Below are positions 32,831 to 41,726 of a stretch of DNA of 64,000 nucleotides, piece after piece (the stretch's first letter is position 1; every line of letters starts with the position of its first letter). The stretch is from Fragilariopsis cylindrus CCMP1102. Its lineage: Eukaryota > Bacillariophyta > Bacillariophyceae > Bacillariales > Bacillariaceae. The position numbers were made by a program, and so were the translations under genes. The stretch covers positions 35,908-99,907 of the forward strand of contig FMBT01000448.1 of assembly GCA_900095095.1 (NCBI GenBank), written 5' to 3'. The notes beneath the pieces are model-generated. The model saw nothing but the letters and a program-made list of their open reading frames with translations. It was not told the origin of the DNA and made no database searches.

Positions 32831-33718
32831 GGGACACTCGTGACTCAATTTTTTTGATTCAAATAATATGCGCGATAGCTCGCGACGAAGGAAAATTCTT
32901 TTTAAAATTATTAAGTATTGGATGGAAAATTATCCCATCATCATGACAATGGGAATGTATTGAATCGAACCTCCATGGATATTTCTTTATATAGCATACG
33001 CTTATAAGACGAAATATAGATATCTGTACTCTTAACAAGGATAAAAAAATTCGGTTGAATTTGGTCATTTGGGGAAAATTCTATGAGGATTTATATGGGT
33101 GGAAGGCATATTTCGGATCGCCAGGAAGAGGTGCATAAGAGAGGAGAATTAAAAATCAAATAATAGAGTATGACCTAAACGAATACTACAGATGTCTCTA
33201 TTAGTGTTATATTAGTCAATGCGATAATTTTTATTCTTATTGTTATGTTAAGAGAGGACCCATTATCAACGGGCCTGTTGGACGTATATTTTCGAAAAAT
33301 CCGATCATGTGTGTCTTTTACTAAGAGAGAGTTTAAGTAGTTAAAAATACATCAGATTAAATCGAAATTTTTTGTCCTTGTTAAGAGTACAGACATCTAT
33401 ATTCCGTCTCATAAGCTTTTATTAAATAGATCGATATCCATGGAGGTTCGATTGAGTACATTCCCATTGTCATGTGTTAATAATGAATTTTCCTCTTATT
33501 CACTGCATAGGTGCGCGATGAATTAATCCCGCGATGCGATAAATAATATCACGATGTACCGCCATATGGGGGAAATTCTCCTTAGTTAACTAGCAGGGCT
33601 TCGCCGACACCACGTACACCTGTCGATGCGTCTTGATTCAATGCATGGATTATGATTGGTCAGTTATAGGAAAGAAGAGCTTCTGTAGAAGCTAAAAATT
33701 CGCCCAATTGATAGTACT
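32831..33718. repeat. Foldback-type inverted repeat upstream of the dioxygenase gene
   Basis: Imperfect arms of about 140 bp at 32922-33062 and 33357-33493. Shared blocks (right arm as reverse complement) are GACAATGGGAATGTA, TCGAACCTCCATGGATAT and CTGTACTCTTAACAAGGA. The loop is about 295 bp. No coding capacity seen. It includes the dioxygenase promoter and the 3' end of the upstream gene. Confidence 0.75.
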
Positions 33719-36178
33719 TTACTGCATTCCTCGCGTTGTAGAAAATCGTCTGTCCGCAGATTGTCCTTTTTTGTCGAAATATGCGCAGCCTTGAGCCGGA
33801 ACACGCCTGCCAAGCTTCCTTTTCGAGGCAACCTTTTCCTCCAAAGTTATCAACCGTATTTTATGTTTATTTCCTGAATCTTGACAATCAACCAACACAG
33901 CTGTACTATCATCCTTGTTGCACGTAGTCCACTGCTTACCTTTGAGATATTTCTCAAGTCGTACGTCGAATCCGGCAATAAGACCGAGATGACTCGTCAA
34001 AGTCGTATTAGTCAGGGTATTTTGTCTGCTCAGTGTTTCAAAGTTTTTTTTTAGTTCCTGCGTCAAACACCGCAATTTTTGGGTCGCCAAATCGGCAAAC
34101 CCAACCACACATGTTCCCATACTTCGAATTTTTTTTATATCTTCCATGATATCGAATTCAACCGCATCTTTTTCTTTCTCCGCTTCTATGTCTGCACAAT
34201 GTGTCTCATTATCATCTTTTCGTTTAATCTTTAGACTCGAACTGTGCCCTGGTTTTTTTATATTACCGCACAAATCCTCATTCGGTTTGTTACTCTGTAA
34301 CCTCGAACTATGCCGGGTTTTTTTCGTTTTACCGTATGAATCATGAGCCTCATCCTCATCCTCATCCTGTATGTTACTCTGCTGCCCTAAACCGTCTTTC
34401 ACAGCATCTGCTGCTTGACTCGTCAGCCGCGAACTCTGCCTCCGGGGTCTCTTTTCACCAAATGAATTACTGGCATCATTGTCCAACGCAACCTTTGACG
34501 TGATATTACTCTCATCGTCACTGTTGATGTTACGGCTGTCACTACTTTGCCGCCTTTTTTTGGTTTTACCGCATGAATCATGAGCCTCATCCTCATCCTG
34601 TATTTTATTCTGCTGTCCTGAATCGTCTTCCTCATCCTGTATGTTACTCTGCTGCCCTAAACCGTCTTTCACAGCATCTGCCGCTTGTCTCGTCAGCCGC
34701 GAACTCTGCCTCCGGGGTCTCTTTTCACCAAATGAATTACTGGCATCATTGTCCAACGCAACCTTTGTCGTGATATTACTCTCATCGTCACTGTTGATGT
34801 TACGGCTGTCACTGCTTTGCCGCCTTTTTTTGGTTTTACCGCATGAATCATGAGCCTCATCCTCATCCTGTATTTTATTCTGCTGTCCTGAATCGTCTTC
34901 CTCATCCTGTATGTTACTCTGCTGCCCTAAACCGTCTTTCACAGCATCTGCCGCTTGTCTCGTCAGCCGCGAACTCTGCCTCCGGGGTCTCTTTTCACCA
35001 AATGAATTACTGGCATCATTGTCCAACGCAACCTTTGTCGTGATATTACTCTCATCGTCACTGTTGATGTTACGGCTGTCACTGCTTTGCCGCCTTTTTT
35101 TGGTTTTACCGCATGAATCATGAGCCTCATCCTCATCCTGTATTTTATTCTGCTGTCCTGAATCGTCTTCCTCATCCTGTATGTTACTCTGCTGCCCTAA
35201 ACCGTCTTTCACAGCATCTGCCGCTTGTCTCGTCAGCCGCGAACTCTGCCTCCGGGGTCTCTTTTCACCAAATGAATTACTGGCATCATTGTCCAACGCA
35301 ACCTTTGTCGTGATATTACTCTCATCTTCAGCAAATGAATTACTGTCATCATCGTCCACCGCAACCTTTGTCGTGATATTACTCTCATCGTCACTGTTGA
35401 TGTTACGGCCGACGCTACTCTCGTGTCCATCTTGCATAACTTGTGATGCACCAGGTTGTACTACTGACACCAGCCTGGAATCGGCTTCTGCTAGTAGAAA
35501 TTTGATCACTTTCGACATGTCGTGGGAGTACTCACGGTGCCATTGAGTCACAATATAATCAATATTATAAATATTAATGAACAATTCCGCCGCCCATGTT
35601 TTCATTGCTTCCTCCCACGACCGCATATATTCGACTATCTCTTTAAATTCACCTACTACTATAATGGTATCATTACGTATTTGTAAAATATGGGATGTAT
35701 TTTGGTTTTGGTATATATTGATAATATACCAACGCGACAATGCGATATAGAATTGCAGACGCTTTAAAGCCTTCCTATACGTTGATAGTGAGATAGTTAA
35801 TTTCTCTGAATCTTCAATACTGTGTTTTAGTTTGGTGTACGCAGTTTCAAGACCAGAAAAGGAGGTACGTATTTGACGAAATACGTAAGTGCATACCATC
35901 TTTTCTTGGAAAGAATGAACATTCTCTTGTAGCAATAAGATGTTATAAGGTCTTACTAGCAGAGGATGTTGATCTAAATCAGAAACCCAGTAAATACACG
36001 ACATCATCAATACCGCGTTGGACAACACGCCGATGGATGATTGATTGCTATAAGCTATAGCCATCGCAAATTGCTCGAGCAATATATCACGATCGCAATA
36101 TAAGCCACCCAAATGAAGTATCAGGTGCTTCATATCACAGTGCAAATTTTTCCAATATTCGGAATTTGTCGCAGTCAT
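33719..36178 (-). CDS. 819-residue protein with 90-residue tandem repeats, unknown function
   Basis: Single exon from ATG. Residues 1-230 form a helical, mostly non-repetitive domain with several Trp and Tyr. Residues about 260-610 are 90-residue repeats, each with RNINSDDESNITTKVALDND, then GEKRPRRQSSRLTRQAADAV and EDEAHDSCGKTKKRRQSSDS. They alternate acidic and basic (RRQSSRL) elements suited to a nuclear, phosphorylated, disordered region. The C-terminal 190 residues include a short coiled coil (LATQKLRCLTQELKKNFETL). No known family recognised. The gene shares a divergent promoter region with the zinc-finger gene. Confidence 0.7.
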   Translation of the reverse strand: MTATNSEYWKNLHCDMKHLILHLGGLYCDRDILLEQFAMAIAYSNQSSIGVLSNAVLMMSCIYWVSDLDQHPLLVRPYNILLLQENVHSFQEKMVCTYVFRQIRTSFSGLETAYTKLKHSIEDSEKLTISLSTYRKALKRLQFYIALSRWYIINIYQNQNTSHILQIRNDTIIVVGEFKEIVEYMRSWEEAMKTWAAELFINIYNIDYIVTQWHREYSHDMSKVIKFLLAEADSRLVSVVQPGASQVMQDGHESSVGRNINSDDESNITTKVAVDDDDSNSFAEDESNITTKVALDNDASNSFGEKRPRRQSSRLTRQAADAVKDGLGQQSNIQDEEDDSGQQNKIQDEDEAHDSCGKTKKRRQSSDSRNINSDDESNITTKVALDNDASNSFGEKRPRRQSSRLTRQAADAVKDGLGQQSNIQDEEDDSGQQNKIQDEDEAHDSCGKTKKRRQSSDSRNINSDDESNITTKVALDNDASNSFGEKRPRRQSSRLTRQAADAVKDGLGQQSNIQDEEDDSGQQNKIQDEDEAHDSCGKTKKRRQSSDSRNINSDDESNITSKVALDNDASNSFGEKRPRRQSSRLTSQAADAVKDGLGQQSNIQDEDEDEAHDSYGKTKKTRHSSRLQSNKPNEDLCGNIKKPGHSSSLKIKRKDDNETHCADIEAEKEKDAVEFDIMEDIKKIRSMGTCVVGFADLATQKLRCLTQELKKNFETLSRQNTLTNTTLTSHLGLIAGFDVRLEKYLKGKQWTTCNKDDSTAVLVDCQDSGNKHKIRLITLEEKVASKRKLGRRVPAQGCAYFDKKGQSADRRFSTTRGMQ
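34371..35330 (-). repeat. 270-bp coding tandem repeat (about 3.5 copies)
   Basis: The same sequence recurs at 34371, 34641, 34911 and 35181, exactly 270 bp (90 codons) apart. The inner copies are nearly identical, so expansion is recent and in frame. Confidence 0.92.
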
Positions 36179-36378
36179 TGTTAGTGTCTGATTCTCACGA
36201 AGCTTGTTATCTATTTGTTATTATTGTTCTGTATTTATACTGAAATCATTGAAGTCATGAGCGTACACGAATTTCAGTTGTAATATGGAACGGCGCATGA
36301 AATATGAGGATAACAATCCTCAAAAAGTCAATATTATCGAGCAAGGATTGATACATACCGTAGGTGTGGTGGTGGCAT

Positions 36379-37023
36379 TCAATAGGTAAACAGGAAAATC
36401 TTCCGTGATAGCTACTGAGGACGATTGGGCAATCCAAAACAAATGACACCATTCAGACCACATGATCGCGCAAGCAGCGCTGAGTAACGGATAAAAATCG
36501 TACAACGTCACTTGGCGAACTGCATGGTAGCAATCAATAGGTAAATAGGAAAATCTTCCGTTATAGCTACTGACCGGCAAGTTAGCCAATACATCAGTAG
36601 GTAAATAGGAAAATCTTCCGTGATAGCTACTGAGGGGCGGTTAGGCGGTAATTTCAACGAAACAAATGACACCCTTAAAAACGAACCACATGAAATATGA
36701 GGGCAATACTCAGGAAGTCAATAATAATATTATGATCGCGCAAGCAGCGCTGAGTAACGGATAAATCGTACAACGATGGCACGTATGGCATAGAAGATTG
36801 CTCTGATTGGTTCAGATTGATATATGGGTTGGTTCGCCGAGAACACTATTTCCGTCAACACTGACGGAAACAGTGTTCTCGGCGAACCAACCCTCTAACA
36901 TAAATACGTACGCGTGGTAACAATCAGTAGGTAAATAGGAACATCTTCCGTTATAGCTACTGACCGGCAAGTTAGCCAATACATCAGTAGGTAAATAGGA
37001 AAATCTTCCGTGATAGCTACTCA
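36379..37023. promoter_or_regulatory. Right array of the 40-bp palindromic motif (five copies) in a divergent promoter
   Basis: Copies at 36379-36418, 36534-36573, 36594-36633, 36924-36963 and 36984-37023 follow TCARTAG-N7-GGAA-N4-TTCC-N7-CTACT(G/C)A. Copies 2-3 and 4-5 repeat as pairs at the same 60-bp spacing. The region lies between the start of the 819-residue gene (minus) and the zinc-finger gene (plus), consistent with a shared regulatory site. Confidence 0.7.
36826..36893. repeat. 32-bp hairpin, right copy
   Basis: Arms 36826-36857 and 36862-36893, loop ACAC, one mismatch. The inner 27 bp is the same hairpin as at 26330-26387, extended outward by GGGTT/AACCC. Confidence 0.95.
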
Positions 37024-37238
37024 GGGGCGGTTAGGCGGACGGTTTGAGGAAACAGATGAAACCATTAAAAAAGGAGCACATGAAATATGAGGACAACACG
37101 CATCAAGTCAATATTCGCAACAACAATATAAATGGACACAGTAACGCTGACTGTTGGACTTGGCTTGATTAACATATCCTCACAAATCTGTGAAAATAAT
37201 TGATCAAATAGGAGCAGGCTGGGGGGAATTATCATCCA

Positions 37239-39124
37239 ATGTTTTCAGGTAACGAACACGATGACAACCAAACCATGGAAAGCCACGTGGACATTACGGA
37301 TCCCAACGTTGAAGTCAATAAAGGAAAAGAAAAAAGGATCTCGCCTTACAAGGTTGCACCAATTACAGATCAAGATAAAATCGATCAACTGTTCAGTAAA
37401 AATGGTGATACTGGTGCTTTTTTTGTAACCGTTGCATGCAAGGAAAAAGAAACCCAAATTAGCATGATAGCGCCGTATTGCACACCAACAATGTACTATG
37501 TATGTTACAAATGTGGAATGGCTAGCCAAGAAGGTCGCTCAGTAGAAACCCATATCAAAACTTGTGTTACCACAAATAACAAGAAATCAAACACGAATCG
37601 TAAAGACACGGAAAAAAAAATTAAGGTTGACAGGATCTTTTCGAAAAAAGTACCAAGATTTGGTTGGTACAACGGCGAACGGTACTTGGTGATTGAAGAA
37701 TGTCCTTACGCATTCTCTTGTGTTTGCGGAGCAGCATTTAACAGTGTCCGTAGTTTACAAGTTCACTTCAAGAAATGTCCATACACAGAAAACATATTTC
37801 CAATGGTTGGTTCAGGTTGTGAGAATTTGGATGAATCGAACCAAAAAGATCAGTAAATGATACGGAATATCACATTAAGTCTAACAGTAACCGGTGCGGT
37901 TTCGATGGAAGGGGCGTATCTAATTTGAAGTTTTGCTGCAATATTCCTAGCAAAGACATGTTGACAGGACAATGCAGAAATACTAATGAAGAAAAGAAAC
38001 GCTACCAGATGATCAATAGATGTAGGGACATAGACAGGATTATAAACAAATATTGGGATGAGATAGTTCATTTAGTGGATCTAAAATCAAACACAAATGT
38101 GTATAGCGAAGAAGAGATAAATCAATGGGGAGCACGTTCCATTCAGTGTGATCGGAAAGAGATTGGTGTAACAAGTGAAGTTGTCACCGATAACCGCGGT
38201 GTCGTGATAAGAACGAGAGGCAACGAATGCTGGAGGAGAATAGAAAAACAATACAACATCAAAGAAGTTTGGATGAGTGAAATTCTAAAATTTGCTAGAG
38301 GGATTGCGCAAGCGGACACCACGAAAGGTGATTTTATGAGTTTTGATTCTTTCTCGTTAATACTGACAACAAGTAAAGAGACGCAGCAGGAACACATTGA
38401 TCTTCTGCCTCCACTTTCCCAGTTCGCGCTTACCATTTCAAATAACGTTGATACGACAATTGCATACAGATTAAGAAAAAGTGTAAATGAGGTTAATTCC
38501 ATGGTTTCTCTTTGCGCACTGTTGCAATCTCAAATGAATGAACGCGAAAAAACGGATAAGTTCAAAGAATTGATTATAAAAATCAAAAACATAAGCAAAC
38601 ATTCATTAGCCGGAAAGATGATTGAGGATGAAGGTTATGGTCAATTATTCCAGATGAAAATCAAAAACAAAAATACCACGACAAGTAAGAATTCGATCTT
38701 CGAACGTGCCTACATTAAACATGCTCCTACGGGAACCTACACACGAATCAGTGGCGGTGTTGTTCATAGTGGGTCAGGTGTCGCGGGACGACGTGTGCGT
38801 TGTATATTGTTTTGGAGTGGTAAACCTGTTGGCGATAAGGAAATGTACGACCCAGAGGTGCAACAGACAATGTTTTCAGTTATGATCGAAGTCATCCGAG
38901 AAGTGTGGATTAATAACATTGACGACGGTTCTTTAAGAAGGGAAATGGTGCAGTTATTGTATCATGTGTACCAATTGTGTGGTAAACAATATAAAAAATA
39001 TGGACAAGCCTATCCCCACTTGCCAAAAATTGAGGAAATGATTACAAAATTTGATATTAAAAAATCAGATAATACATGGGAAACCATGATAGAGGATGTA
39101 GCGATAACAACTTTATTTGAATGA
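37239..39124 (+). CDS. Zinc-finger protein with a frame change or short intron at about 37850
   Basis: The first frame (37239-37856) encodes two fingers, YVCYKCGMASQEGRSVETHI-KTC and FSCVCGAAFNSVRSLQVHFK-KC. The second frame, open from 37835 to 39124, begins with RCGFDGRGVSNLKFCCN, which looks like a third finger of the same type, then a domain of about 380 residues with no known family (it includes ISGGVVHSGSGVAGRRVRCI). The frames can be joined by a GT-AG intron 37853..37950 (98 bp, loses the third finger), by a 35-bp GT-AG intron 37853..37887 (keeps it), or by a one-base change in the A5 run at 37843-37847. All three restore one protein of about 600 residues. A DNA-binding accessory role is inferred. 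Confidence 0.65.
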
Positions 39125-39528
39125 GAATGAGAAAATATATGGAGTACAATCAAAAAAACGAATCAATCCTAATATTGGTTAATATACCACATTCCAACAG
39201 CTTCATTCACAATAATTGATAATTACATAATATCAATGCTTTAGGAGGACTCAGCGCAGTTTTCGTGTTCTTAATCCTCATGAAAAGTGAGGTGCATTGT
39301 ATCGATTTTGTGTGATTTTGAATGATTTTGAGATATCCTCAAGATTCACGAGGTTGATCAGTATCACTCGATAGGCACCCGTGAGCAATTAAAATATCAA
39401 AAATACAAAGTAAAACGAAGGATGTAATGCTAGAAGTACTGCTAATCTAAGATGATGAAATTGTATAACTTTATATTTAATGATTGCTTGGTACAATATT
39501 GAAACCGTCGTTCACAAGGCAACAACAA
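39125..39528. other. Convergent spacer within the element
   Basis: Between the zinc-finger stop and the RPA-like stop. It contains one CCTCATGAAAAGTGAGG hairpin-like copy at about 39277 related to those at 25.9-26.2 kb. Confidence 0.45.
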
Positions 39529-40848
39529 CTAGAACCTTATATGATGAATTTCTCTACTCCTTTTTTTCCTTTCAAAATTTACTTCTGAAAACAATCGTCT
39601 TTTAATGGAAGGACCATTATCAGAACTTGTTTTTTGTTTATCCAAAATCCATGGTTTCAAATCTGTATTAAGTGATCTGAGAGAATTGAATAATACACGA
39701 TCAATTTGGCAATCATAGTTAGTTTGGCGTTTAACCGGCAGGCCATCAAAGCACACAGTATAATCACAATCGTCGCTTAAATAGATTCTACCAAATGCCA
39801 GCACAGCTACGTCATCTCCTGGTTTAGTTGGTCTGATCGATGATACAGTGTGTGGAAACAGCCCAAATTGTAATGTCCGTGCGTAGGTATATTCCAATAA
39901 GTCAAGCCGATAGTCGAATGTAACCTTGTCGGACGAATATTTTGATTTATCTTTACTATTTGTATCGTATAGATACGAATCATCCGTAACCAGCCTCACA
40001 ACGAAAAAAGTACCCGTCTCAATTTCAACTTTATGGAGGAAATGTCCGTAAAAAACCTTAGCAACTTCGTCACCAGCGCGAAACGAAAAAGATGGATTTT
40101 CTGTGGGACGATTTTGAATGTGATGCTGGATACACGAATTCCACTTGGTTGTGTCCCTCTTATTTAGTAACCGGTAGCTAGAACCAGAACAGGTGTCCAG
40201 AATAGAGTGAGATTTCAATGAATTAAAATTGGCGGTGCATTTCAAACACATCAAATCCTGATCAAAAAAAAGTTTCGATGGTGATGTACAAATTGAAGAA
40301 CCGTCTAAAATAGACCTATGGTTATAAACTGCACCGCATATACCGCCATTTGGCAAAACAATCCAATCTTGTATTGATGGGAGCGAGGGGATGATTTCCT
40401 GGAGTGAATACTCCGTTAAATTGTTACGGTGCCAGTTGTATAAAGATGATGGTATGATCTGATCAACAACGACGGGTGTACCCAATCTGCGTGGTTGATC
40501 TGGGTTTTTAATGTAGAAATCGTCTACAATGATACGCAATAATGTGTTGATGGGTAGTATACGGTAGTTAGTTATTTGAACTATATCGTTTACGGTCAGT
40601 TTAGGTATGATCCGATTACATGACGGTGACAATAACCCTTGAACGAAGTGTGTACCGTCACTTAGAACAACTAGATAACGTTTCACTTCGGTGTCTTCTT
40701 GTTTGACCAGGTGTATCCTCATATGAATTACTTGGACTATGATAGTATATCCTCGTGCATCTGTACCTTTTGAGTGGAGCATCGTTTGGATTGAATTTTG
40801 CGTCAGGGTTGCTTGTATGCTGTTTACGCTGTGGTCATCGAAAGTCAT
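39529..40848 (-). CDS. RPA70-type OB-fold (single-stranded DNA-binding) protein
   Basis: 439 residues from the first ATG (MTFDDHSVNS). Residues about 13-114 fit the N-terminal OB fold of replication protein A large subunit: TIIVQVIHMRIH, then RYLVVLSDGTHFVQGLLS, ...IVQITNYRILPI and LRIIVDDFYI. The family has RyrlvLSDG.h.iqamL. A Cys pair region follows (CLKCTANFNSLKSH...DTC). The C-terminus (PGDDVAVLAFGRIYLSDDCD) is unrecognised. In RPA this OB fold recruits partner proteins; here it could protect or mark ssDNA during transposition or repair. RPA-like genes are unusual as transposon cargo outside Helitrons. Confidence 0.78.
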   Translation of the reverse strand: MTFDDHSVNSIQATLTQNSIQTMLHSKGTDARGYTIIVQVIHMRIHLVKQEDTEVKRYLVVLSDGTHFVQGLLSPSCNRIIPKLTVNDIVQITNYRILPINTLLRIIVDDFYIKNPDQPRRLGTPVVVDQIIPSSLYNWHRNNLTEYSLQEIIPSLPSIQDWIVLPNGGICGAVYNHRSILDGSSICTSPSKLFFDQDLMCLKCTANFNSLKSHSILDTCSGSSYRLLNKRDTTKWNSCIQHHIQNRPTENPSFSFRAGDEVAKVFYGHFLHKVEIETGTFFVVRLVTDDSYLYDTNSKDKSKYSSDKVTFDYRLDLLEYTYARTLQFGLFPHTVSSIRPTKPGDDVAVLAFGRIYLSDDCDYTVCFDGLPVKRQTNYDCQIDRVLFNSLRSLNTDLKPWILDKQKTSSDNGPSIKRRLFSEVNFERKKRSREIHHIRF

Positions 40849-41726
40849 ACTAGTAGTAAGGAGCGAGGTACGGCACACCGTTTAAACTTGTGAGTAAATT
40901 CTCGTCTGTTTTTTATGCGACAAAGACAAAACTATGATTTGGTGTTAGTAGTCGTAGTAGTCTGGAGTAGACTGTACAGTAGTCTGTTGCGAGTGAGTGG
41001 GTGTCACTAGGAAGCAAGCAACATACGTAGTGCCAAAACAATTATTGTAAATGAGAATATGAGGACAAAAAATTATATAACTAATCTGACCACGGAACGT
41101 TCGGGACTAAGACCTTTTAATCCCAGAGGACTAATTCGATTGAACAATATATCATGGGAAATAGGTACTAACAGAAATAAGGAACTGTAGGAGTACCGTA
41201 CCGTGTATCGTAGTGATAATGTTGCCATGCAGGTACAGTAGTCCATACGTTAAACGAGGTTGATCATCAATAGAAAGACAACGAAATACAACGGTAGAAG
41301 GTAGAATTAAATCGGACAAAGATATATCAATCGACTATAAACGAGTAACACTCCGAAACGCTCCTCTCTACCCACCCAGCTTCAACAGACACACGAACCA
41401 GCGCAGCAATATTCATTGGCATAACAAAATAATTAACAAAAAAGAAACTTCCTTTAGAAACGTCTCCAAATCCGTTTCGTAAAAATGGAGTCTATTCAAA
41501 AACCACCATCTCAAACCAACTTGTATAAAACCAATGAATCTCAAAAACAGCCGCATATGGCGTTAACAAACCACAAAATATTAAAGTTGCAACTGTCACT
41601 TGGCATAACAACATTCTAACCATTCCACCCACAAATAACAAACAGTCGCCATCATCGCACAAAACAAATTATAAAAAAAACACAAAACTATCAGACACTA
41701 CCGCATCCTATTTCCAAATCACCACA
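40849..41726. other. Divergent spacer within the element
   Basis: Lies between the starts of the RPA-like (minus) and PHD (plus) genes and so holds both promoters. AT-rich, no repeat motif of the 36-kb array found, no gene recognised. Confidence 0.4.

Noticed and set aside
34371-35330. CRISPR-like regular spacing
   Set aside because: Units are contiguous 270-bp coding repeats without unique spacers, in a nuclear eukaryotic genome.
34146-35546. Repeated plus-strand open frames of 66-121 codons
   Set aside because: They are antisense copies produced by the 270-bp repeat of the minus-strand 819-residue gene; the frames repeat identically with the unit.
26256-37023. Central 10.7-kb segment as a separate nested transposon
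   Set aside because: The two motif arrays are inverted relative to each other and share hairpins, but there is no clean terminal repeat or target duplication at their outer edges, so shared regulatory arrays are the simpler reading.
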